A stretch of DNA of 64,000 bases. Origin: Metarhizium brunneum. Taxonomy: Eukaryota; Ascomycota; Sordariomycetes; Hypocreales; Clavicipitaceae. The DNA is taken from contig NC_089426.1 in NCBI RefSeq assembly GCF_013426205.1, forward strand, positions 3,038,001 to 3,102,000, given 5' to 3'. Every line of letters begins with the position of its first letter. Within the stretch, counting starts at the first letter, position 1. Made by a program: the position numbers and the translations under genes. Shown here in pieces: positions 50,259-62,113 of this stretch. The notes beneath the pieces are model-generated. The model worked only from the letters and a program-made list of their open reading frames with translations. It did not search any database and had not been told where the DNA came from.

Positions 50259-51992
50259 TCATAAAATGTTGCATGCCATGGCCGCAACGCCGATTATAAT
50301 AAGCAGAGAACTTATCGCCGTGACTCGCACTCCAGCGTTTTTGTTACCGCCGCCACCCGTGGATACCGCTTGGGCTGTCTGTGTCGTCACCACGCCAGTC
50401 ACGCAGGCGGGATCAATAGACGGGCACGAAGTGATGGTATAGGCCGTCGTGTACGTCTTGGTAGAGACGCTGCCCGTCGTGGAAGTTGGCTGCGAATTGT
50501 TAGCTTGCCATTGATAAAATCATATGGCGTCTCCCGCCTTAACATTCCATATTCGGCATTCTTACCTGGGCACTACTAGTACCAGTAACAGTAGCAGAAG
50601 TGTCACTTGCTTTGCAATTTCCAGTAGCAGAAGGAACCGCATCTGTACCAGACGAAACGGCAACAATATCGTTCTTGCCGCAGTTGTCGGCTTGGGCAAT
50701 ATGCACCTCCTGGTTGTCCCAGTCGAATACAAAATAACCAGCGCGGAGAACACTGTCTCCCAGGATCTGTTGGTCTGTTGTGAGGACCATGCCAACGTAG
50801 CACGTGTCGGAAGAACCGCTCAAATCCAAAATAAAGTCCTTCAATGGCACGCGAACCGTCTTACTTCCAAATCCAAAGTCTACGCTGCCTCCGGACGTCT
50901 TGGCCGAACAAGGCACCTGGTAGTAGCCTTCGCCGTCATCCGTGGCATTCAGAGCGCGCAGTATAGGTACGGCTACGGTGGAATGCATGCGGGAAATTGT
51001 CGTCCCAGAGTCCAGCATAACATTTGCATCGGATTTGTTGACTGCGAAGCTGGATGATGATGACATGGTGACGCCAATCGTTGTCAACTCAACCGCGAGC
51101 CGCCACTCACCGCCAACGCCCTTGACGATTGGACGCTTCTCAAGTGCACCGATGAATTTATTCCTGTCCAGACCACCATAAATAACAGCGCCGTACTGAT
51201 CGTCAGAGTGGCGCAAGTCTAGAGAAAATACCCGGCTGGAAATGACGCCTTGCTGGGCCATGGAGTCCAGGACCAAGCTGTATGGTTCGTCGGTAGTAAA
51301 ACCGCCCTTCAAGTCTGGTGCTAACCCCATGATACCTTGGGCCTGGCCCTTGCTCTCCGCCACGACCCCAAATGTTTGGTTGTCGATTTTGGCATCTCCA
51401 AGTGCAACCGTATCGGCATAATAGTGAATCAAGACTGACGTTTGGGTCTTGGGATCGGAAGGGTCTCCGTAATTGAGCTGCTCCTTTCCAAAGGGTCCGT
51501 AGGACTTATTGGACTGTTGGGGATTATATTGGCCAAATTGCTGGCACTGATTTGCCTGCTGTCGAGTTTTGGTCGTTGTGCAATCAGGGTTGACCCATAA
51601 TTCACTTGAACCAGTATCGACGAGTACTGTGACTCGTTGGGGAGGGCTGCCAATGTTGACTGTCAAGTGGTTGGGACGAATCAGCGGGAAAGCTCTTACA
51701 CAAAGAGTACTAAATCTCCAAGTATGAGATGGAGGAGATATCAGTCGATCAATTGTCCCGGCGACTCACCGTCTGTGGCATAAAAGAAGTCCATGTTATT
51801 GAGCTGGTCCTCAAAGGCGTTCGCAGCTCGCCTTACGCCAGGCAGTCGGTTCACGGTGCCAACAGGCATCGCCAGGAAGCCATCTCCACTGACGGATTGC
51901 GAGAAGCCCTTCAAGAGGGTCTTGTCCACGGCAATAGACAAGCCGGCTCCGAGTAAGACGAGCACCGCGGTGCCCAAGGATATGGACCGCAT
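50259..51992 (-). CDS. GPI-anchored yapsin-like aspartyl protease
   Basis: Pepsin-family (A1) endopeptidase of the cell surface. Three exons, 51992-51770, 51692-50566 and 50489-50259, give 526 aa in frame. The signal peptide or anchor MRSISLGTAVLVLLGAGLSI and a propeptide with RRAANAFEDQLNN precede VNIGSPPQRVTVLVDTGSSE (first catalytic DTGSS). The second catalytic motif is VMLDSGTTISRMH. A Ser/Thr-rich tail (ATVTGTSSAQ, PTSTTGSVSTKTYTTAYT) and a hydrophobic end (ISSLLIIIGVAAMAC) predict GPI anchoring, as in fungal OPSB/yapsins. The start at 51992 gives a proper signal peptide; an in-frame ATG at 52088 would put 32 polar residues in front. The acceptor of intron 1 is GAG followed by CT, which keeps the conserved frame. 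Confidence 0.92.
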
Positions 51993-52463
51993 CGCCGGGC
52001 GACCAGAAGCGGTAACCTTGTGAATGGAGCTCGAGCAGAGGCCGCTCCGCGCAAGAAGCTTCCCAGAAGCAAAACCTCTAAAGGCCAAGGAGGCAGGTGC
52101 GACTGAGTTGAGAGGACGTCACCCAAAAGGAAAGAGGTGAGGATGCGGACGAAGTAGGCGACTCCCAATATCGAGCAAAGTTGTCTCAGCCAAAAACCAT
52201 CCAAAACTCGCGACTTCTCTCAACGATAACCAGCCGCTGGATCGCACCGGCTCACCGGATGACGGGAACATTCATCTTGGGAGTAGCATCGTCCAGGCGC
52301 CCTGCCGCGCCCAGGTGGCTGATGCTGCGTCTCGGCTCAAAACCTATTGGCGTCGCGGAACTTTGAGCATGAGAACCCAGTGCTGAAGTGCTGGCCATGG
52401 GACGCCGCCACGAAACGCCAAGGGGAGGGTTTAACAGGGTTAAAATGGCGAACCATGGCCCAA

Positions 52464-52472
52464 TACTCCGTA
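52464..52472. repeat. TACTCCGTA motif
   Basis: Exact 9-bp match in spacer DNA. Confidence 0.6.
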
Positions 52473-52978
52473 TGCCATTACAGCGTACAACTCGACGAAT
52501 AGTCTGACCCGCCTAGCCGCCCAACCCGTTTGGCTGTGGTCGACGCACTCATATCTTGTCCAGCTCCCTAATTGGGAGAGGGCGAAGCGCTGCCAGCGAA
52601 CCGTTTTGGGCGGCTATGGATGCCGCAGTGGCAAGCAATTTTACGACAGAACCATTTCTTCACGATACTGGGACGGAGATTGGTCGAGGCTGCGAGGGAT
52701 TACGCGTCTTGGCTTGCTTCCTCCCACAGGCAGTCAGAAGAAATCTTGGTGCTTGGAGCAAAAAGGATCTAGGCAACCTTGGCAGGAAGCAAGCAGTCTT
52801 CGAGGAGCCACGCAGCATGATAATGGTCCGCGGTGACGCCACTTCGTAATCAACTTCGCCTCCACAAAGCAAAGAGCCCAAGGGCCGGCGTGCCTTCAAC
52901 AGGTCTCGACAAGACGCGACCACGCAGTATACAGCCACGGAGTTCAACGAACAATGCGGAGTGCTAGCATCGACGGAA

Positions 52979-52998
52979 TACGGAGTAGTTACGGAGTT
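52979..52998. repeat. TACGGAGTA motif with tandem near-copy
   Basis: TACGGAGTA at 52979 is followed by G and then TACGGAGTT at 52990, an 11-bp tandem spacing. Confidence 0.6.
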
Positions 52999-55697
52999 AC
53001 AGTGCTGCGGTAAATGAAGTGGGATAGGCGCTGGGCCTGTGGTGTCTACAGTCTCACAAACATCTGAGTTGTTTGCTTCTTTCCACTGCCCCTAGGCATG
53101 TCTCACACTGTCGACCGAATCGGAGACTTACAACTCCTGCTTTCTAGGAATAGAATTTTTTCCCTCCCGACACGCAGCATGAACGGATCCTGAAGCAGCC
53201 CGCAGGATCCGGTGGCTTCACCCACGTTTGAGAACGATTTAGAGCTGAGGCGTCCCAACGAAATTGGAGCTGAATCGCCAATTCCTTGGCAGTAAGATCG
53301 ATATACTACTACTAGTATTCCTGGGATAGAGGGGCTACCATTCTCTTTTATTGGTGACCATGTTCTTATGTGATGCTCATTTCAGTCAAAACCCTTGTCA
53401 AGGACTCAAGACGATGCGACTCCACCAAAAAGGAAGATCAACGACTCGGACAAAAGACGTTTTAAAAATAGCTGGCACACGTCCTTGAATCCTCCGGCGA
53501 GTGTCATGGCCCGCCTCGGGCTAGATTTTCGGCCCGTGAGAGCATTGTGACTGCTGCCTTCGTAATGAAGCGCAAGACAGGATACAGGAATCCAGTTCGG
53601 AGGGGAGAAGCTGGCTTTCCTTTGGGCTTCCTTGATAACAAAAGTTATCGCAAGCCTCGCGAACACTACCGCGAGCGGAGCAAGGGAGCTTCTCCCATGG
53701 GTCCAGTTGTGCCAGCAGAAACCCCGAGCCCACAAGGCTGAACGCCATCAGCGACAGAAACGAGCCAGAGGCTTCGTCACTCATGGTTCGCCTCAACTCG
53801 CTTGCCAGACATGGCCGTTAGAGTACTCCGAAAATATGGAGTGCTTCGTGGCCTTTCTGCGCGGCGGGCGATGGCGTGGCACCAATTGTACATGTTGTAC
53901 ATTTATTACCAGTCTGCTGGATTCGGCCAAGAATTGAATCGCACTAAATTTCTCCAAACCAGAACGCAGAGTAGCACATGGGACGCCATTGATGCAGCAT
54001 CGAGACATTGAGGCTTCGTTTCGATTAGCGACTACCCTGTTGCTGGGCTGGGAGGAGCGTTGTCCACGAGTCGTATGTTATCTAGTTTAACACGGCTATT
54101 ACTATACACCACTTTCGGACCAGGGCGAAGCGGCCCATAAAAATCGATTTGAATGTACATACATGACGGAAGATCGGTCAGATTGCCATTAGCAATTCCA
54201 CTCAAGCTACAGAGTGCAGACACGTACCAGATATCAAGTCGACATGTGGTTACCTTGGCAGACCCCCTCCCCTTGCACTGTCCAAGGCTTCCGTCCTGGA
54301 GTGTTGCAACCGAAGCTTCCATGGGTCAGGGCTCTCTCCAAGTTCGACCAATATCGGCCAAAGATTGCCTTGTGCCTCTGAATTGACTCCGGTATCACGG
54401 GCGGGAATGCACGGTAACCACAATTGTTGGGCGCAACCAGCCGGGATGGCTTCATGCAACTTCTCACCGGTGTCTCGGTGTCCTACACACGACCCGCGCG
54501 TGTTGGTATTTATTACGGAATATCTGCTCCCTAGTTTCTGCCATCTTTTAAACCAGGTCCATAGCAATGAGTTGCAGGTTATACTATCGGTCTGTCTCGC
54601 ACCCAATGCTACGGCCGCGGTGGTGCCCCTGGACATGGCCTGCGTCAAGGAGCCAGATGATCGGCTATCATATACCAAATTTGGTATTTTGTTTGTAGGC
54701 CGTCAAGCCGTGTGCAAGGGTGCGTCTTCACCGGTTACCTGCCTATGCGCCACCCTTTGATGGATTTTGGAAGCCACAAGGCCAGTGACCGTGGATGCTG
54801 CCAACGGCAATCAATAAAACCTCTGGCCTAAATATCAACTCTGCCGTCTTTGGCTTCATGCAGTAGCAATGCAGCATTGCTGAAGCCTGTCTGTCGCCAC
54901 ACCGGTCTGCAGGCACGGCAAGTCGACCAGCGCTGACTCACCGTGTTCGGACTCGAGGAACCAAAAGTATACTGACCATACCACCTCAGAGTACTATTTA
55001 CTTGCTTGGCCCCCCCCAGAATGACGTCTAACATCGAGACTTGTTGGCCGGATGTACGACTCTTCCTCGTTTTTAGGCGTGAGTAAGAGCTTCGTGAGTT
55101 CGTTCCATGAACAGTCGAGCAAGAATTTTGCCCAGATACAAAACAAGTTGATCCAGCATCGCTTGAAAAAAGACCCAGCTGCGTCACACCAAGTTTTTCT
55201 CGTCCATCATGAAGGAGTGATAGGCGACAAAACCTCCTAGGAAAAACAGGAGTGCTATGCGCCGTGTAACGAGAATCGGCAACCATCTGATGACCCTTGA
55301 CAAACACCACCTACGGCAGAAGCATAGAAAGCTGTACCTCGCAACAAAGCCTGTGCCAAGAAATTGGGTGACCCCTCGAACTCGTTCGTGCACTATCGGT
55401 CTCGACCTTCTAGACGGAGAAGCCAAGCTCTCATACGGCCTCCGTGCTGCCTGTTGGAGATTCTCCCTGTGTTTCCAACTTGATGCGAACATCATAGGCA
55501 TTTGCAATGGTGTTTTGCAAAGAAGACAACAGGGCGCTATTACAAGCCCTAAAGTAGGCATCTCACATTCCCCCTCACCCCAAAACTGTGCATCGTATGG
55601 CTGATGTCTCTTCCATAGAAATCTTGTTCAAAGTGATCGAGAAGCTGGAGAGCATGTTCCGCCAAATTTCGACAGCATACTACAAAGTTTGGATGAG

Positions 55698-56867
55698 ATG
55701 TCTGCTGAAATCGATGACCTGGTCGTTCCCAATTTGTCGGCAGACATTCGGACTACATACAGTCCTGGCCGTGAAGAATTTGAGATCTTGCAAGCGTACA
55801 ACTCTTTGATTAAGGCTGGAGGCAGACCGATATGTCCGCTTAGTGAGACGGCATCCATATCTAAACACCCCAGAAAGCACCTTGAACTCCTGGGCCCATG
55901 GGTCAAGGCCCCCTTGGTCGACTTGGCGATAGATTGGAAAGGCATCTTTGAGAAACAACTTTCCAATTGGCAACACTTTAAGGCTTGGCAGCAATCCAAC
56001 AGGAAATTGGAGGCCTTGCCGGATACAGATACACCAGAGACATTGCTACAAGCCGCCAGCGATGGAGCAAATCGCCCCCTATCCAGTAGTTGCTACAGCT
56101 CGGGATCTAAAAAGTTTGCAGCGCATTTAGCCATGGCCAGAAGACGGCTCAATCACTGCGGTTTTACTAAATGTTTCACATTCGACATGGACTTGGGAAG
56201 ACAGGACGAGTGGACAACTTGGATCGAGTATTTAAGTTTCGAGTGCTATTGTTGCGATGCCCATTCTCGTTCACACTTCAAACCTGCTTCAGTTAATGAT
56301 GTAGAGTCTGCAATTAGCCTAGATCATGTTTCCTCTCTGGTTGAAAAGGAGCACACGAGCAGGCACTGTGGGATTGACGGTTATTCTCGTGATGGCACGT
56401 CGACCCCCCATCATGCTAGCAACTGTGACAGCCCGATGAATTCACCACAAGAGGGTCAATACGACACCCACGCATCTAGGAAGGACGAATATGGCGCAGA
56501 TGAGGGTGCAGTTTCGAAAGTGGATGGTATCAGACCTTGGTTAGGCGGGTTGATTGCCTCGGGTGGTGGTGTAACACACGATGGAACGGGGACGGCTACT
56601 GGAGAACCCAATGAAACGAATCACCACAACCTCATCCTACGATGGGCTCTACTTCAAGAGCCTCAAATTGCTGCCAACTCTGCTACGAGTCAAGGACGCA
56701 TCAGTGCTACTGGAAAGCCCTGGCCAACTACTCACAGTCCGCGACGCAAGCGACATTGGGATGGTTCTCTTTGTAGCAAGAGGCCTGGTGTTTTCCAAAG
56801 TGAGGGCTTGGGAAAAAACAACGATGGTGGCGATCCGGAGCATAAACGCTCCAGAAATAGTATATGA
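55698..56867 (+). CDS. Conserved fungal hypothetical protein, 5' end uncertain
   Basis: An uninterrupted frame reads from about 55600 to 56867; the first in-frame ATG is at 55698 (389 aa). Conserved-looking blocks: FDSILQSLDEMSAEIDDLV, YSPGREEFEILQAYNSLIKA with GGRPICPL, RLNHCGFTKCFTFDMDLGRQ with DEWTTWIEYLSFECY, and NLILRWALLQEPQIAA, then a basic tail with PRRKRHWDG. This layout is common in a multicopy hypothetical family of Hypocreales. The conserved frame runs upstream of 55698 without an ATG, while another frame offers MADVSSIEILFKVIEKLESM at 55588. Either a first exon is missing from my model or a 1-nt frameshift near 55660 split the gene. No function is known. Confidence 0.6.
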   Translation: MSAEIDDLVVPNLSADIRTTYSPGREEFEILQAYNSLIKAGGRPICPLSETASISKHPRKHLELLGPWVKAPLVDLAIDWKGIFEKQLSNWQHFKAWQQSNRKLEALPDTDTPETLLQAASDGANRPLSSSCYSSGSKKFAAHLAMARRRLNHCGFTKCFTFDMDLGRQDEWTTWIEYLSFECYCCDAHSRSHFKPASVNDVESAISLDHVSSLVEKEHTSRHCGIDGYSRDGTSTPHHASNCDSPMNSPQEGQYDTHASRKDEYGADEGAVSKVDGIRPWLGGLIASGGGVTHDGTGTATGEPNETNHHNLILRWALLQEPQIAANSATSQGRISATGKPWPTTHSPRRKRHWDGSLCSKRPGVFQSEGLGKNNDGGDPEHKRSRNSI

Positions 56868-57419
56868 GGACGTGTTTCCAGGTCCATTCATGTCTTTCTA
56901 GGTGTTGCGGCGCTTATCATTTACGTATGGGGAACAACAGTTGTGTCTCAAGCTCGAATATATAGGAATTTTACAATGGGTACTTGACAGTTGAGGCTTT
57001 CGCCAAGCTTGTTGGATATGATGAATTTGGTAACTAGGCCGGTCCTCATAGTTATCCACAGCAACTTCACATGTGAAGTGTCAAGGACTCGAGGCCAACG
57101 TGAGGTTGTAGAATAATTCGGACTTGGGGAGTTGCGATTTGGAGGAGGGCCTTGAGGTTGTGAGCGACCGGATGCAATTGTACATCTTTTTTCCTATTTT
57201 GCATATTCCGAGACATTCCTGTTCCAAGGGGCCATGTCGTTGCGCATGTGTGATGCACAGCCTCCTCGAACCTCAGGTATCACCAGTTCCCACAACTCGC
57301 ACAGTTCTCATCTTCAGGCACTTGAACGTGAACCGAACTACTAATCAAACTCACCACCAGGCGCTAGGTCTTTCCTTGCCATCAAGAAATTGACCAGCTC
57401 TCCACTAGTCTCGGCATCA
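56868..57419. other. Intergenic region
   Basis: Promoter of the deiminase gene; nothing else recognised. Confidence 0.5.
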
Positions 57420-58535
57420 ATGGTCCCAAGCCGCGGAATCTCAGTCTGCCGCCCAGCGGAATGGGCCAAACACGCACGCACAATCCTTGCCTGGCCGTCT
57501 CCCAAAGCCGCCCCCTACAAAGACGACGACGCAGCCCTGCGCCGCGCCACAGACGACGTGAGCTCCATCGCAGAGGCCGTTGCTCGTTTCGAGCCCGTGT
57601 CCATCCTAGTCGATCGCGAGTGTCTACCACAGGCCGAGAAGCGGTTTCGCTCAACGCACAGCCACGGGATACATGTGCATGCCCTGGCCAGAGGCGGGCT
57701 AGACGTGTGGATGCGCGACATGGCGCCGACTTTTACAATCGAGACAAACAACACAAGCAGAAGAGAACTGCGCGGCGTGGCATTCAACTTCAACGGGTGG
57801 GGGAATAGATTCCCCTCGGAGGCGTGCAGCAGCTTCGCAAAGGCGTACCTCGCCGACGCGGGGATCCGACCGGTCTCGTCGTGCATCACAGCCGAGGGCG
57901 GCGCTTTGGAGACTGACGGCGAGGGCACCCTGCTCGCCAGCGAGAGCTCCCTCGTCAACGACAACAGGAACCCGGGCCGGACCAGGTCTCACATCGAGGC
58001 CGAGCTGCGCCGCACACTGGGCGTGACAAAGTTCATATGGATACCGGGCCTTGAAGACGGCGACTCGACGGACTTTCACGTCGACGCCTACGCGCTCTTC
58101 GCGAGGCCGGGCGTGGTTGTCGTGTCGGCGCCTAGCGAGACTGAAGAGGCGAGCCGGTGGACGGATGCGTACGCCGAGGCCCGCGAGGTGCTGGCTTCCG
58201 CGACGGACGCCAGGGGGCGCAAGTTGGAAATCGTGGAGATTCAGGAGCCGAGGGTGGAAAAGGTCGTGCCGGGGGGGGATTTAGCCGCTGTCGAGCACGG
58301 GGAAGGGCACAGGCCGGTGCACAGCTATGTCAACTTTTTGATTGTGAATGGCGGTGTGGTGTTGCCCCAGTTTGGGGACGGGATGGCGGACAGGAGGGCG
58401 GCGGAGACGGCGAGGAGGGTATTTGGGGAAGAGAGGGAGGTGGTTCCCGTTTTGATTCGCGAGTTGCCGCTTCTGGGGGGTGGGATTCATTGCGCTTCGC
58501 AGGAGGTGCCGTGTGTAGATGGCGGTTCCGTTTGA
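57420..58535 (+). CDS. Peptidyl-arginine/agmatine deiminase family enzyme (PAD_porph type)
   Basis: Hydrolyses a guanidino group (agmatine or terminal arginine) to a ureido group and ammonia. Single exon, 371 aa, normal length for the family. Motifs in order: GLDVWMRDMAPTF (substrate-binding Asp and Arg), NFNGWGNRFPSEA, ITAEGGALETDGEGTLLASE, WIPGLEDGDSTDFHVDAYAL with the catalytic His, and the C-terminal catalytic Cys in GGGIHCASQEVP. The ATG at 57420 is the first in frame; an earlier TTG at 57390 is not used as a fungal start. The middle motif GDSTDFHVDAYA differs from the agmatine deiminase GDETNGHVDN, so agmatine may not be the substrate. No signal peptide; cytosolic. GC-rich and intronless, compatible with an old bacterial origin (inference). 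Confidence 0.9.
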   Translation: MVPSRGISVCRPAEWAKHARTILAWPSPKAAPYKDDDAALRRATDDVSSIAEAVARFEPVSILVDRECLPQAEKRFRSTHSHGIHVHALARGGLDVWMRDMAPTFTIETNNTSRRELRGVAFNFNGWGNRFPSEACSSFAKAYLADAGIRPVSSCITAEGGALETDGEGTLLASESSLVNDNRNPGRTRSHIEAELRRTLGVTKFIWIPGLEDGDSTDFHVDAYALFARPGVVVVSAPSETEEASRWTDAYAEAREVLASATDARGRKLEIVEIQEPRVEKVVPGGDLAAVEHGEGHRPVHSYVNFLIVNGGVVLPQFGDGMADRRAAETARRVFGEEREVVPVLIRELPLLGGGIHCASQEVPCVDGGSV

Positions 58536-59679
58536 GACGAGATGTGGTTGTGGTTGTGGTTGTGGTAGTCTCTCACAAACTCTCAGCTCTGCATGAACAA
58601 AGGCACGTTGCGCGAGCTTTGGTCTAGGGGCTAAACTGCTCCTTTGGGAAAATTGTACATATTTCTGGGTATTTTCCATGAGTGTGGGTTGATTCTCAAC
58701 ATGTGCCGTCGATATATGCGACCGCTCTTTGGCGAAAACGTAGCACTGGAGAGTACATGACCTTTCGACAGCTTCCTGTGCCATCTGTAGCTTCTGCCCA
58801 AATTGTCTCAATTGTCTTTCTGCACGTCCAATCTCGTACGTAGTCTGGCTTGCCATGAGCGAATTCACGTTCCACTTCTAATTTCTGCCCGTGTCTGCCA
58901 GCGTCTACTTTGCTGCCGTGCCGAATAGGTGCTGTCTACATGGATGGTGTGCTCTCGCTTTGTGCGGAGAATTGACAGGAGACCAGCTGGAAGCAACAAC
59001 TTGAGAGAAAGAGCAGTAGAGGGCGCTAAATGGAGCAAAGACAAGAGGAAATGAACTTGACGGTTGTTTTACCAACGAGGGCCACGGCGTTGTACATTCG
59101 TTCTGGGCGGATGTTAGATCTCGTCTTACGGTGGCAGGCACCTTCAAAGGCTCCGAGGCCTGTACCAAAATGAGTACATAGATCATTGATGGCAATTTTG
59201 AAAGCGATCAATTGAGCGCATGAGCAGAAGCGTCGATATACTGAAGCATGTAACGGCATGGCGCTAGGCCTATATGTATCAATTGATGTTTCAATTAAGT
59301 CAAATTGCTGGTAGCGGCCAGTCGGGCGCCAACGAGCTACTGGCAGCGGCGTTGGAAATGTACTTAAAGTCTGGTCGTATAAAGTAGCAAAAGAAATGGT
59401 TGCAACTTGGCACGGCCACAAATATAAAAATACCCCTCTCCAGTCTCCACGTGCCATCTTGAAATCTCTCCTCGCCAGACTTCGCACTCCAAGTTAACCT
59501 GCCGCCTCCATATCCGTCTACTCTGCCTAGCAGGCGCACCGCACCAGCCGTCAAGCATCACCATTCTTTTCCAGCACAAACGCAAAATAGACATCTGGTC
59601 CCCGGATCAAGCGACCCGTTCTTCTCGGCACATTCACACCTCCGACATAGTGCGCGTTCCCAGCCGTTGGGTACTTGCC
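58536..59679. other. Intergenic region
   Basis: Holds a TGTGGT hexamer repeat at 58543 and, near 59423, a TATA box for the short gene that follows. No other gene supported. Confidence 0.5.
58543..58566 (+). repeat. TGTGGT hexamer microsatellite
   Basis: Four tandem copies of TGTGGT, just after the deiminase stop codon. Confidence 0.85.
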
Positions 59680-59846
59680 ATGCCTTCCGCACAGGACATT
59701 GCGTCGAAACTGGCCCATATCACCGGGCTTCTCAACGCGGGGGGCACGAAGCGCAGATGAAGGAGTGGTACGAGGAATACAAGAAGCTGCGCGTGGAGCT
59801 GGAGCAGGCGAAGGCTCTGCAGGCGAAAGATGCAAAGGCTGATTAG
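59680..59846 (+). pseudogene. Short coiled-coil protein gene with 1-nt frameshift
   Basis: ATG 59680 opens MPSAQDIASKLAHITGLLNA, then reaches a run of six G and stops at CGC AGA TGA. One frame over, the sequence continues AQMKEWYEEYKKLRVELEQA and ends at TAG 59846, a charged helix with heptad-like spacing. One more G in the run would join the two halves into a 55-aa protein with a smooth junction. Either the assembly lost a base in the homopolymer or the gene is broken. A TATA box (TATAAAAA, 59423-59430) and a CT-rich leader precede it. Family unknown; the helix suggests a small soluble coiled-coil protein. Confidence 0.55.
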
Positions 59847-60343
59847 AGGTTTTCTTGATTTGAGCCGAACGAGTCAATATATGTCCGGGCTCGAGACGTC
59901 TAGGCGAATGGGTTTGGCTAAATACAAACAGGGTGCACCAAAACGACCAGCTCATGGCGGCTGTAGATTCAAACAAGTGATGAACTAGAGGTTAGAGGGC
60001 CAAGTCTTGTCATGGGAGCTCCGTATCTTCCCTCGCTCTCGTGTACTCCCTGGAGTATGCTTCTGCATCTATACAAATAATGCTATGCGTATAAACACCG
60101 ATTAAGCCCAAGTACACTGAGCCACGACTACTTCCCACACCTTACAGTGCTATATATTTCGCCAGCGTATACTCCAGTCTCTCAAGGCCGAGAAAAATAT
60201 ACCAACCGCCCAAGAAGTCCATGTACAACACTCAAAGAGACAGCATGTTCTCATTACATGACACTTGCATATTGATGTCGAGCCACCGCAAACATCCGCC
60301 AAAGACGCCGTACGGTTCCATTTGCCGACCTCCCCCCTCAAAC
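59847..60343. other. Convergent 3' spacer
   Basis: No gene recognised. Confidence 0.5.
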
Positions 60344-62113
60344 CTACTTCGCAACCCCAAACTCAAAACTAACATGCTCCCACCCCAGCCGCCTCTGGAG
60401 GACAAGGCCCATACCCTCCCCCTGCCCCAGGGGCTTCGACGCGCCCCCCAAAATCGTCGAGCCCGCCATCCCGACCAGCCGCACGGCTCCGCCCTCCCCG
60501 TAGCCCGACGCCTCAAATGCCAGGACGAGCGCCGCCGCGGCCCCCAGAATCTCGGCAGAGGCAAAGTTGCGCCCGGGGCAGAGGTGCCTGCCGCCCCCGA
60601 ACGGAATGTACGCCGCCCTCCTGGCCCTGTCGGCCTGCCGGCCCACGAACCGGTCCGCCCGGAACTCGGCCGCGTCGGCGCCCCAGACCTCCTCGGCGCG
60701 GTGCGTGTAGCCCGCGGGGATCTGCACGTCGGCGCCCTTCCGGAGGAGGTACGAGGCGCCGCCGCGCCCGTCGGAGACGACCGTGTCCTCCATGACGCGC
60801 CGGACGCAGAGGGCGTGGTTGGACAGCCGGATCGACTCGCGGTAGCAGCTGACGAGCAGGGGGCACGCGTCCTCGAGCGCGGCCACGTCGAGCGCGGCCA
60901 CGTCGCTGCCGGGCTCGCGCCGCACGAGGGGGTCCAGCTCGCTCCGGAGCCGGGCGACGACGCCGGGCCGCGCCAGGACGTGCGCGGCCATCCAGAAGGT
61001 GGTGGGGATGGTGTTGCCCGTGGCGAGCTGGAGCAGGCTGGCTTCGAACCTGCCGATTTCGCTGTCGGGGAGGCCGTACTTTCGGAGAACCGCCGCGCGC
61101 TCGCGGGTCACGGCCGCCGCGGTCTCGTCCTCGTCGCCCCGGGCGGCGTAGTATCTGCCGAGCTCCTTCTGGAGCTTCTCGCGGGCCTGGAATCCCGCGG
61201 CGTTGGTGACGGGGTGCCACGGGGTGATGAGCATGGTGGGGATGGCCGCTTCCCAGGTCCTTGCGCGAGGTCAGTGGTGAAAACGGTTAGAGCGGCCGGC
61301 GCGGCGTTGGTACGCACCACAGGTCATTGACAAGCTGGGGGTCTTTGAGGAGAGGGTTCTGGCGGCCCATGAGGGCGGTGGTTGTTGCCGAGGTCATCAG
61401 CTCGCGCAGCCAGAGGTAGAAGTTGTCGATGGGCACCTCGCTGCTTCCCTTCATCCCGTCTAGTCGAGACGAAATGTAGTTGAGGGCCGTGGCATTCATG
61501 CGGTGCAGCGGCTCGCCACGGACCGTCACATGGAGGGCGTCGAAGAACTCGACCACGAGCTCGGGAATCTCTCGGAAGGCCCTGTAGGACTCTTCCTTCA
61601 TGCCCAGCATGGTTTGCAGGAAGTCGACGGCGAATGGCTCGAAGCTGAGAGTCTTCTGGCGGAGAGCGGACTGGACAAGGGCAGGATCCCAGATGGCATA
61701 TGTCTTGCCGCCGAGCATGGGCAGCGTGGCGATGGCAGCTCCAGTCTTGTTGCTGCGCCGCGGAGTCAGCCGGCAGGTTCCACGTCATGAGGGGTTGGGT
61801 TCACTGCTTACTGTAGATTTGTGTAGTATTCTGCCTGGTTCCTGATGAGACCGATGAGGTGGCCAACGAACGGGATCTGGGGAAGCATCAGCGGTGGCTC
61901 TTTTGCGTCGAGCGCTGGAATCGACCGTCTGTAGAGATATACGAGGACGGTGACAAGGAGGGTCGAGACGGTATATCGAATGGGAGACTGCTGGAACTCG
62001 GCGACGGCAGCAGCGATGATTCCACTCTCACGGACGGTAGCATTGGCAGTGCCCATCAGGAGGGAATCTGCTGTGGCCAGGGGCGTGTCGAGGGTCGACT
62101 GAGCGGCGGCCAT
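60344..62113 (-). CDS. Cytochrome P450, CYP7/CYP8-like
   Basis: Three exons, 62113-61812, 61752-61318 and 61259-60344, fit in phase (donors GTAAGC and GTGCGT; acceptors CAG and AAG), giving 550 aa. A hydrophobic segment near residue 50-60 (TVSTLLVTVLVYLY) anchors it to the ER. The I-helix reads LLQLATGNTIPTTFWMAAHV, with the N-x-x-P-x-x-F-W pattern seen in CYP7 and CYP8 rather than the usual A-G-x-D-T-T. The K-helix ExxR is in CYRESIRLSN, and the heme motif is IPFGGGRHLCPGRNFA. This suggests oxidation or isomerisation of a sterol- or oxylipin-like substrate, but that is inference. The ATG at 62113 was chosen because the TATAAAG-type box at 62281-62288 lies ~170 nt before it; an in-frame ATG at 62275 is too close to that box. 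The third exon is far richer in GC than its surroundings. Confidence 0.93.

Larger units (their letters stand above)
51993..55587. other. Long intergenic region
   Basis: 3.6 kb with no supported gene. TACTCCGTA at 52464 and TACGGAGTA at 52979 with a tandem near-copy. Several overlapping frames (53406-53937, 54250-54760, 55184-55604) lack domains; one at 53521-53796 (-) has a hydrophobic stretch but no further support. Confidence 0.5.

Noticed and set aside
60221..61330. 369-codon plus-strand frame opposite the P450
   Set aside because: It covers the GC-rich third exon of the P450 and is low-complexity Arg/Gly/Pro/Ala without motifs.
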